This document shows, piece by piece, positions 6,423 to 12,368 of a stretch of DNA of 12,368 nt. The DNA lies in assembly GCA_002402315.1 (NCBI GenBank), contig DHFP01000092.1, positions 1 to 12,368 of the forward strand. The letters run 5' to 3'. The stretch is from Clostridiales bacterium UBA4821 (GTDB lineage: Bacteria > Bacillota > Clostridia > Acetivibrionales > UBA4821). Made by a program: the position numbers and the translations under genes. Positions within the stretch are counted from its first letter, which is position 1. Every line of letters starts with the position of its first letter. The notes beneath the pieces were generated by a model. It made no database searches. It saw only the letters and a list, made by a program, of their open reading frames with translations, and was not told the DNA's origin.

Positions 6423-7652
6423 ATGAATCATTTCAGATTAAACACCCTATTTGATACTTTAGAGGAAATGGAAAAATCATTTCAAGACATAGAATTAGAG
6501 GCGGAAGAGGTTGGAATTGAGCATGCATTGGGCAGGTATGCAGCAGAGGATATAGCGGTCAGAGATGATATACCCGGGTTTAACAGGGCAGCTGTTGATG
6601 GGTATGCAGTAATCTCCGGCGACACATACGGCACCGGAGATGGTGTGAGGCCGGTGTTCAGCCAGATGGGACAATCGGACGTAGGTAAGGAGTGTACCAT
6701 AAGCCTTGGTCCAAACGAATGTGTTTACATATCAGCAGGGGCTATGATGCCGCCAAATGCAGATGCCGTGGTAACATTGGATGATTCCGAAGTTATCGGG
6801 CCTCTTGAAATTGTCATAAACCGTACTGTTAACAGAGGTGAAAGTGTAATACATAAAGGAGATGACTTTAAAAAGGGCGCTATTCTATTGAGTAAAGGTA
6901 ACAGGATTGGGACGCGTGAGATTGGAGCATTAGCCGGAGCGGGACACAGCCATATCAAGGTGCTGAAAAGGTTGCACGCATCAGTGGTTTCTACCGGAGA
7001 TGAAATCATCGAACCCTTTAATACTATACTATCTCCGGGTCAGGTAAGAGATATTAATTCATATACAATTAGCGCGAACTTAAAAACCCTAGGGGTAGTT
7101 CCTGCAAACAAAGGGATAGTAAAAGATAATTCCAGGGGCATGGAAGAAGTTCTTGAGAAGAGTCTTAATTCTTCGGATATTATCATAATAACAGGTGGAA
7201 GTTCAGAGGGGACCATGGACAAGACCCTGAGTGTAATAAAAAGAATTGAAGGGGTAGAAATAATAATAAATAAAATAGGGATGAGCCCGGGTGCGGATTC
7301 TATAGTTGCCAGAGTTGGAAACAGAGTTATTTTTTGTCTTCCCGGCAATCCGATTTCAGCTTTGATTACTTTTAATATCATGGTAAAACCAATGATAATG
7401 TGCTTTAACAAATCAGCCGGCAGATACCTTTCTATAAGGGCAAAGTGTACACGGAGTTATAAATCAGCGCCTGGAAGAGAAGAATATTTGATTATTAATA
7501 TAGACAGGAATGAAGACATATATACTGCAACTCCTATGATAGGAAAGGAAGGATTCATTACCTCCATGCTTAGTGCGGATGGTTATGTTAAGATCAGGGC
7601 GTCTGATGATGGAATAAAGGAAGGGCAAGAGGTTGAAGTGATTCTGTTCTAA
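6423..7652 (+). CDS. moeA: Molybdopterin molybdotransferase MoeA
   Basis: MoeA (409 aa, the normal length) inserts molybdate into adenylylated molybdopterin in the last step of molybdenum cofactor assembly in the cytosol. Supporting motifs are PGFNRAAVDGYAV (51-63, with the conserved D59), ISAGAMMPPNADAVV (103-117), KGDDF (145-149), STGDEI (190-195), ITGGSSEGTMDKT (256-268), SPGADS (288-293) and FCLPGNPISALITF (304-317). The C-terminal domain IV occupies roughly residues 330-409. Two usually conserved spots differ: the Ser of the RSxxDGYA motif is Ala, and the Thr of the TGAMxP motif is Ala105, so its activity or specificity could be altered. No other molybdenum cofactor or molybdate transport gene is in the window. 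AGGAGG lies 6 nt before the ATG. The family call is firm; the exact biochemical role is less so. Confidence 0.92.
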   Translation: MNHFRLNTLFDTLEEMEKSFQDIELEAEEVGIEHALGRYAAEDIAVRDDIPGFNRAAVDGYAVISGDTYGTGDGVRPVFSQMGQSDVGKECTISLGPNECVYISAGAMMPPNADAVVTLDDSEVIGPLEIVINRTVNRGESVIHKGDDFKKGAILLSKGNRIGTREIGALAGAGHSHIKVLKRLHASVVSTGDEIIEPFNTILSPGQVRDINSYTISANLKTLGVVPANKGIVKDNSRGMEEVLEKSLNSSDIIIITGGSSEGTMDKTLSVIKRIEGVEIIINKIGMSPGADSIVARVGNRVIFCLPGNPISALITFNIMVKPMIMCFNKSAGRYLSIRAKCTRSYKSAPGREEYLIINIDRNEDIYTATPMIGKEGFITSMLSADGYVKIRASDDGIKEGQEVEVILF

Positions 7653-7720
7653 TATATTCCCTGTTTAAATATAATTAACTAGATATGTAGCAATAAAGAA
7701 TTTACAAAACTTTCGAAAGA

Positions 7721-7739
7721 TAATTTCCTACTGAAATTA
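7721..7739 (+). terminator. Weak hairpin, possible moeA terminator
   Basis: TAATTTC (7721-7727) pairs with GAAATTA (7733-7739) over a 5-nt loop and only a short TTT follows. A 10-bp palindrome CTTTCGAAAG lies just before it at 7710-7719. This is the only terminator candidate after moeA and it is poor. Confidence 0.3.
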
Positions 7740-7750
7740 CTTTAACATGT

Positions 7751-7923
7751 GAATTCTGGGTTATCGTCAATTTTTGTGGTAAACTCCCCTTCTATCTTCC
7801 CCTCACTTCGAAGGGAAGGAAAAGAAAAGAAAGGCTTCAAAGGAATACTTTTGCTCTCCCTTGATGTGAGGGAGAGATAGAGAGGGAGCTTAAACACAAA
7901 ATTCGTTGATGAACCTAAAATTC
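7751..7923. mobile_element. MITE-like imperfect inverted-repeat element
   Basis: The 309-bp gap between moeA and spoIIP (7653-7961) is mostly this 173-bp element. Its left arm (7751-7822) and right arm (7852-7923) are imperfect reverse complements over about 70 bp: GAATTCTGGGTT on the left answers GAATTTTAGGTT read from the right end, and later AATTTTTGTGG answers AATTTTGTGTT and TCTATCTTCCCCTCAC answers TCTATCTCTCCCTCAC. Each arm also folds on itself (CTTCCC/GGGAAG at 7796-7801/7813-7818; CTCTCCCT/AGGGAGAG at 7854-7861/7869-7876). There is no coding capacity. I cannot identify a target-site duplication or the parent transposon. Confidence 0.65.
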
Positions 7924-7961
7924 TTTTTCGCTTTTAATATAGATAATTTAAGAGGGTATAT

Positions 7962-9218
7962 ATGGCAAACATTGCAGTATTCAGAGTAACTAGAAAAAAT
8001 AATAGAAAAGTACGGAAAATATCCGGTATATTTGTTGGAATTTTATGCTTGCTATTTTTAATAACAATCTTATGGTTATTTAGTAAGATATCGGTTGCAT
8101 CATATAACTCAATAAAGTTCAGAAGTACAAATTTTATACAATCAACAGATTCCATAATACTTAAAGGCTTTATTGAAGACACTTTGCCGGCGATGAAACC
8201 TTCCAATAAATCAAGTGGAAAAATAGGTTATAGTTCTACTTTGGATGGATTAACTCAAAAGGTGCTTCCGGTTGATGTATTTGACTGCAAGAGCGTTTTG
8301 AACTACCAATTTCCTATATTGCAAGCCTATAACTCAGAGAGTCTTACCGGAAAGGACTTAAAAAGTAACGGACAGGATGAATTGAATAACAGAGACTCTT
8401 TTGGAGAAAATCCTGTGGAATCCCTTGATGATGAAGCAGAGAAACAGATAAATACTGACCAAACTGAAAAAATATATAAACCCAGCACAATAGTCAAGTC
8501 GGGTGAAATTGCAATCAGGAATCATACCAGTTATAAATTGGATATTGAGAAGCTTAGAAAAGAATCATTAAAGCTAGGCAGCAGTAAAAAGAACACGCAG
8601 GCTATAATACTACATACTCACACATCGGAAGCATATTCACCTAGTGCAAAAAACACCTATACTCCTAGCGATCCCTACAGAACCGAAAATCCAAAGTATA
8701 ATGTTGTAAAAGTAGGTGAAGAGCTCAATACACAGCTATCCAAACTTGGTATTAAGGCCGCTCATGATACCACTATACATGATTATCCGACTTATACAGG
8801 TTCGTACAAGAGATCTCTCCAGACAGCAATCAAAAATATGAAGCAATACCCTAATGCTAAAATTGTGTTGGATATTCACAGGGATGCTTACGGCGGCCAA
8901 GGAGAAAAGTTGAGAACAGCAGTAAAGATTGGCAATACTGAAGCTGCGAAGTTGATGTTTGTAGTTGGTACCGATCAGATGGGATTGGAGCATGACAATT
9001 GGAGGGAAAACCTGAAGTTTGTAATAAAACTTCAGGAAAATGCAAATAAGCTATATCCAGGCTTATGTAAGGAGATTGATTTAAGAACCGAACGGTTTAA
9101 CCAACATGTGGCACCAGGTGCAATAATTATTGAGGTTGGAAGCACCGGAAATACGCTCGAAGAGGCTGCAGCCAGCATGAAGTATTTAGCGAAGGTGATT
9201 GCGGAGGTTGTCAAATAA
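7962..9218 (+). CDS. spoIIP: Stage II sporulation protein P (spore engulfment peptidoglycan hydrolase)
   Basis: SpoIIP works with SpoIID and SpoIIM in the mother cell to degrade septal peptidoglycan and drive engulfment of the forespore; it has amidase and endopeptidase activity. The protein (418 aa) has a basic N-terminus (residues 8-19), a membrane anchor at about 22-40 and a variable linker, then the catalytic domain from about 212: AIILHTHTSEAYSPS (with H218, H220, E223), YNVVKVGEEL, VLDIHRDAYG (H306), FVVGTDQMGLEHDNW, ERFNQHVAPGAIIIEVGS (E391) and the C-terminal NTLEEA segment. These are the conserved blocks of the SpoIIP family. AGAGGG at 7951-7956 precedes the ATG. The gene follows the MITE-like element by 38 nt, so its promoter (sigma-E dependent in Bacillus) must lie in those bases or within the element; I could not see a clear one. 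Its frequent partner gpr is not adjacent. Confidence 0.95.
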   Translation: MANIAVFRVTRKNNRKVRKISGIFVGILCLLFLITILWLFSKISVASYNSIKFRSTNFIQSTDSIILKGFIEDTLPAMKPSNKSSGKIGYSSTLDGLTQKVLPVDVFDCKSVLNYQFPILQAYNSESLTGKDLKSNGQDELNNRDSFGENPVESLDDEAEKQINTDQTEKIYKPSTIVKSGEIAIRNHTSYKLDIEKLRKESLKLGSSKKNTQAIILHTHTSEAYSPSAKNTYTPSDPYRTENPKYNVVKVGEELNTQLSKLGIKAAHDTTIHDYPTYTGSYKRSLQTAIKNMKQYPNAKIVLDIHRDAYGGQGEKLRTAVKIGNTEAAKLMFVVGTDQMGLEHDNWRENLKFVIKLQENANKLYPGLCKEIDLRTERFNQHVAPGAIIIEVGSTGNTLEEAAASMKYLAKVIAEVVK

Positions 9219-9227
9219 TCCGGTATT

Positions 9228-9256
9228 TTAACACCGTTTTAAGGGAATCATATAAT
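9228..9256 (+). promoter_or_regulatory. Putative sigma-A promoter after spoIIP
   Basis: TTAACA (9228-9233), a 17-bp spacer and TATAAT (9251-9256) lie between spoIIP and the next small gene. The predicted start (about 9263) is only some 9 nt before ATG 9272, which would cut into the ribosome binding site AAGGTGAT (9261-9268), so this promoter may be fortuitous and the gene may instead be read through from spoIIP. Confidence 0.4.
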
Positions 9257-9271
9257 CCGGAAGGTGATTTA

Positions 9272-9595
9272 ATGAATAAAATTTTCTTGTGTCTTATCCT
9301 TTTTGCAGCTATTCTTATAACCGGTTTATTGACGGTTGACAGCAGTTTTAACAGCTTGATAGGGAAACAGCCTCAAAGTATTTTTACGTTTGAAGAGAAG
9401 TCGGAGGGCAGATATGATATTGAGGTTTTTGGCAAGAAACAAGAAATAGACCTGGACCCCATTAGACTAAAGCTTGAGGAGCATGGCCGTATTCTTGTTT
9501 CCAGGGGTGAAGATATAAAGGACGACTTGATTGACCTTGTATATACTTTACTCTCCAAAAGCTTTCATATATATTTGCTTAATTTCTTCTACTAA
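9272..9595 (+). CDS. Small membrane-anchored or exported protein of unknown function, possibly 3'-truncated
   Basis: I do not recognise this 107-residue protein. A hydrophobic N-terminus (about residues 4-21, FLCLILFAAILITGLLTV) is a signal anchor or uncleaved signal peptide; the rest is a short charged extracytoplasmic segment with alternating strand-like stretches (RYDIEVFGKKQEIDLDPIRL). The start is supported by AAGGTGAT just upstream. The last 16 residues (TLLSKSFHIYLLNFFY, from 9548) are encoded by DNA antisense to the end of adhE and differ in character, which suggests that the original C-terminus was replaced when adhE came to lie here. It lies 53 nt after spoIIP on the same strand, and may be coexpressed with it during sporulation, though that is only inferred from position. 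Confidence 0.6.
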   Translation: MNKIFLCLILFAAILITGLLTVDSSFNSLIGKQPQSIFTFEEKSEGRYDIEVFGKKQEIDLDPIRLKLEEHGRILVSRGEDIKDDLIDLVYTLLSKSFHIYLLNFFY

Positions 9596-12115
9596 CGGTA
9601 CTCTTGGATTTGATCCGGTTGTCTGGTCTGCAAAGGCAACATTGGCAATATGGTCCAAATGCCTTTCCATATCACTTCTTTTTACTCCTAGACCATTGAT
9701 GGTTAGAGGGATATCCAGCTTAGTCATAAGTTCCTTAACTGCATCTATTAATGAGCGGATTCCTTCTTCAACTGTATTTGAATTTAATCCTAGGGCCTTG
9801 GCAATCTCTGCGTATCTTTCATCTGCGTGAGGATATTCATATTTAGGATATGCAGCAAACTTAGTGGGCTTGTTTGCGTTATACTCAATTACGTGAGGCA
9901 GCAATACGGCATTTGACCTGCCGTGAGGTATGTTAAAGGTCGCTCCAAGTATGTGAGCCATCCCATGATTCACACCAAGAAACGCATTGGTAAAAGCCAT
10001 ACCTGCTATGCATGAGGCGTTATGCATTTTTTCTCTTGCAAGTTTGTCATTACCGTTTGCATATGCTTTAGGTAAGTACTCAAATACCAATTGTATGGCT
10101 TTTATGCATAACGGGTCAGTATAATCTGATGCTATGACCGAAACATAAGCTTCAATGGCATGGGTAAGAACATCCATACCTGTATCGGCAGTAACCGGCT
10201 TTGGAATAGTATAGGTGAACTCAGGGTCAATTATTGCTATATCGGGTGTTAATTCATAATCAGCCAAGGGATACTTTATACCTTTTTCTTTATCTGTTAT
10301 GACGGCGAAGGCAGTAACCTCGGAACCTGTACCTGATGTCGTAGGAATAGCAACAAATGTTGCTTTCTTTCCCAGAACTGGAAACTTAAAAGCTCTTTTT
10401 CTTATATCGGCAAATTTTAGTCTCAATGTTTCGAATTCAGTCTCGGGGTATTCATAAAACAGCCACATACCTTTAGCTGCGTCTATAGCTGAACCGCCGC
10501 CAAGTGCAATAATCAGGTCGGGTTCAAAGTCTTGCATGGCTTTACATCCTTTAAATACCGTAGAAACTGATGGGTCAGCTTCTACTTCATCAAATATTTC
10601 ATACCTGATATTTGCTTTTTCCAAGTGGTATATTGCCTTTTCGATAAATCCCAGCTTAACCATTGCCTGGTCGGTTACAAAAAAGGCTTTTTTACCGTGT
10701 ATCTTAGCCAGGTATTGGATACAACCAGGTTCAAAATATATTTTTGGCGGTACTTTAAACCATTTCATATTTACCCTCCTCTTGGCCACTCTTTTGACGT
10801 TCATAAGGTTCCTGATACTGACGTTAGCTGTTGTTGCGTTTCTCCCCATGGTTCCACAGCCAAGAGTAAGCGATGGGATATTGGTATTATATATATCTCC
10901 TATAGCACCGTGGCTTGCAGGTGAATTTACTATTAATCTTCCTGTGCGGACCCGCGTGCTGAATTCTCTGATTACTTCATCATCTTCAGAGTGTATTACG
11001 GCTGAATGGCCCAAACCGCCAAACTCAGTCATTTCTTCACATTTTTTAATTCCTTGCGGACTGTCTTTAACTCTATAGAATGCCAATATTGGGCTTAGTT
11101 TTTCCCTGGACAAAGGATAATCAGGACCTACTCCTTCAAGTTCGGCTATCAATACCTTTGTTTCAGGAGGAGCAGGTATATCCACCATTCTCGCAATTGT
11201 CCCGGCTGATTGACCCACAATTCTAGGGTTCATGGCACATCTGATTTCATCAATAGCTATACTTTCCAGCCTCTTTATTTCATCAGGATTAAGGAAGTAT
11301 GCACCTTGATTCTTCATTTCATTAACGATAGTATCAGCTATTTCTTCATCGACTATCAAAGCTTGCTCAGATGCACATATCACTCCATTGTCAAATGTTT
11401 TACTGAGAATCAGGTCTGCTACAGAACGTTTTATATTAGCTGATTTTTCTATGTAACAGGGAACATTTCCCGGCCCAACGCCCAATGCAGGTTTGCCGCT
11501 GCTGTATGCTGCTTCAACCATATTTGCACCGCCGGTAGCAAGTATCAGGGCAACGTTTGGGTGTCCCATCAACATACGGGTTGCTTCAATGGACGGGGGA
11601 TCAATCCAGCCGATGCATCCGGCTGGAGCCCCAGATTTTACTGCTATATCTCTCATCAGTTTAGCAGCTTCAGACGAACATTTTTGGGCTTTGGGATGAA
11701 AACTGAATATAATAGGATTCCGGGTTTTGACTGCAATAAGACATTTAAACATTGTAGTCGAAGTAGGATTTGTAACAGGTGTAACTCCGGCAATCACTCC
11801 TACAGGTTCAGCCACTTCATAGAAGCCTTCTTCAGGATTTTCATCGATTATACCTACTGTTTTTGTGTATTTAATATCATGATATACATACTCAGTGGCA
11901 AAAAGGTTTTTTGTAACCTTATCCTCATATATACCCATTCCGGTTTCTTCTACAGCCATTTGTGCCAATTCCATGTGCTTCTCAATACCGGCAAGTGCCA
12001 TAGATTTAACTATCGAATTTATTTTATCCTGAGTAAAACCAGCATACTCTTTTTGTGCTGAACGGCCTTTCTCAACCAATGAATCAATCATTTCCCTTAC
12101 ATCATTTTGTTCCAT
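9548..12115 (-). CDS. adhE: Bifunctional acetaldehyde-CoA/alcohol dehydrogenase
   Basis: AdhE reduces acetyl-CoA to acetaldehyde and then ethanol, consuming two NADH, the main ethanol route of fermenting clostridia; family members assemble into spirosome filaments. The protein (855 aa) has the normal length. The N-terminal aldehyde dehydrogenase half shows TGGANMV (194-200), GVGPGNVP (212-219) and the catalytic cysteine C247 in FDNGVICASEQA. A linker runs around 425-452. The C-terminal iron-dependent alcohol dehydrogenase half has GGGSAIDAAKG (539-549) for NAD binding, PTTSGTGSEVT (591-601), and iron ligands D648 and H652 (DVLTHAIEAY), H717 and H731 (in HGMAHILGATFNIPHG). On the minus strand AGGAGG (12127-12122) lies 6 nt before the ATG. 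It is complete and convergent with the small gene at 9272-9595, overlapping it by 48 bp; no terminator is visible at its 3' end within the window. Confidence 0.97.
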   Translation of the reverse strand: MEQNDVREMIDSLVEKGRSAQKEYAGFTQDKINSIVKSMALAGIEKHMELAQMAVEETGMGIYEDKVTKNLFATEYVYHDIKYTKTVGIIDENPEEGFYEVAEPVGVIAGVTPVTNPTSTTMFKCLIAVKTRNPIIFSFHPKAQKCSSEAAKLMRDIAVKSGAPAGCIGWIDPPSIEATRMLMGHPNVALILATGGANMVEAAYSSGKPALGVGPGNVPCYIEKSANIKRSVADLILSKTFDNGVICASEQALIVDEEIADTIVNEMKNQGAYFLNPDEIKRLESIAIDEIRCAMNPRIVGQSAGTIARMVDIPAPPETKVLIAELEGVGPDYPLSREKLSPILAFYRVKDSPQGIKKCEEMTEFGGLGHSAVIHSEDDEVIREFSTRVRTGRLIVNSPASHGAIGDIYNTNIPSLTLGCGTMGRNATTANVSIRNLMNVKRVAKRRVNMKWFKVPPKIYFEPGCIQYLAKIHGKKAFFVTDQAMVKLGFIEKAIYHLEKANIRYEIFDEVEADPSVSTVFKGCKAMQDFEPDLIIALGGGSAIDAAKGMWLFYEYPETEFETLRLKFADIRKRAFKFPVLGKKATFVAIPTTSGTGSEVTAFAVITDKEKGIKYPLADYELTPDIAIIDPEFTYTIPKPVTADTGMDVLTHAIEAYVSVIASDYTDPLCIKAIQLVFEYLPKAYANGNDKLAREKMHNASCIAGMAFTNAFLGVNHGMAHILGATFNIPHGRSNAVLLPHVIEYNANKPTKFAAYPKYEYPHADERYAEIAKALGLNSNTVEEGIRSLIDAVKELMTKLDIPLTINGLGVKRSDMERHLDHIANVAFADQTTGSNPRVPLVEEIKQIYMKAFGE

Positions 12116-12149
12116 ACGTTACCTCCTGCAGAATTAATACATAGTTCAC

Positions 12150-12178
12150 TAATATTATTTTCTTTTAATGATATTATA
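12150..12178 (-). promoter_or_regulatory. Palindrome overlapping a candidate adhE -10 box
   Basis: TAATATTATT (12150-12159) and AATGATATTA (12167-12176) are inverted repeats matching at 9 of 10 positions around a 7-nt spacer. On the minus strand a perfect TATAAT lies at 12178-12173, overlapping the outer arm, which would give a leader of about 50 nt before adhE. No good -35 box is seen. It could be an operator or just AT-rich symmetry; it does not match the Rex consensus. Confidence 0.35.
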
Positions 12179-12209
12179 TACTCAAATTTCTAGGAAGGAA
12201 GGAATACCT

Positions 12210-12320
12210 ATGCCCCATGCTGAACAGTCAAATTTTGCTTCTGAACTGCATATTCGATGTCGTTCAGGGGAAAAAACATGCTGTTTGCAAGAAGAATATA
12301 AAAAACACGAATTATTATGA
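12210..12320 (+). CDS. Doubtful 36-codon ORF divergent from adhE
   Basis: An ATG at 12210 preceded by AAGGAAGG (12195-12202) opens a 36-residue frame ending at TGA 12318. The peptide is charged, with Cys at 17, 24 and 25, and has no signal peptide. A TATACT (12177-12182) lies upstream without a convincing -35. The rest of the stretch to the window end shows no feature. Such short ORFs arise by chance, so only the ribosome binding site speaks for it. Confidence 0.25.
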   Translation: MPHAEQSNFASELHIRCRSGEKTCCLQEEYKKHELL

Positions 12321-12368
12321 TATTGTATATTTCCTGAGTTTTGCAGTTGAATAAGCGAAAAAACACCC

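Noticed and set aside
10536..11078. 180-codon plus-strand ORF
   Set aside because: It lies wholly antisense to adhE, has no family resemblance and is explained by the codon pattern of the opposite strand.

Overview
The window looks like chromosome of an AT-rich, anaerobic, endospore-forming Firmicute of the Clostridia, plausibly near the cellulolytic clostridia (Ruminiclostridium/Acetivibrio type). The case rests on a SpoIIP sporulation protein, a fermentative bifunctional AdhE, remnants of an electron-bifurcating-type [FeFe]-hydrogenase operon, strong AGGAGG ribosome binding sites and AT-rich intergenic DNA. The genus is inference only.

Region 1 (1-3760) is a compact aromatic amino acid operon, aroF-tyrA-aroA: a type I-beta DAHP synthase, a prephenate dehydrogenase with a C-terminal ACT domain, and EPSP synthase. 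A near-consensus promoter (TTGACA, 17 bp, TATACT) precedes it and a rho-independent terminator closes it. A small repeat patch with pseudoknot-like pairing lies between tyrA and aroA.

Region 2 (3761-4690) is the wreck of a hydrogenase operon. The first 47 codons of a NuoE-like [2Fe-2S] subunit are joined at a possible 9-base microhomology to the C-terminal third of HydA, which carries one further +1 frameshift. The front end survives: a promoter flanked by a perfect 19-bp inverted repeat whose arms each resemble a Rex (NADH-sensing) operator, and a strong ribosome binding site. A REP-like palindrome follows.

Region 3 (4691-7652) holds an unrecognised Lys/Glu/Ala-rich 514-residue protein with a perfect 18-bp-stem terminator, then a solitary moeA with its own extended -10 promoter.

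Region 4 (7653-9595) holds a 173-bp MITE-like inverted-repeat element immediately upstream of spoIIP, then a small membrane-anchored protein whose C-terminus runs antisense into adhE.

Region 5 (9548-12368) is adhE on the minus strand, with a short palindrome and a doubtful 36-codon ORF upstream.

The aromatic operon works as one pathway. The hydrogenase remnant and adhE are both NADH-disposal functions, but only the dead hydrogenase locus shows recognisable Rex-like sites. moeA, the orphan protein and spoIIP appear to be independent units. I did not find a convincing new multigene system; the best leads are the collapsed hydrogenase locus with its intact operator, the orphan protein, and the two palindromic elements.
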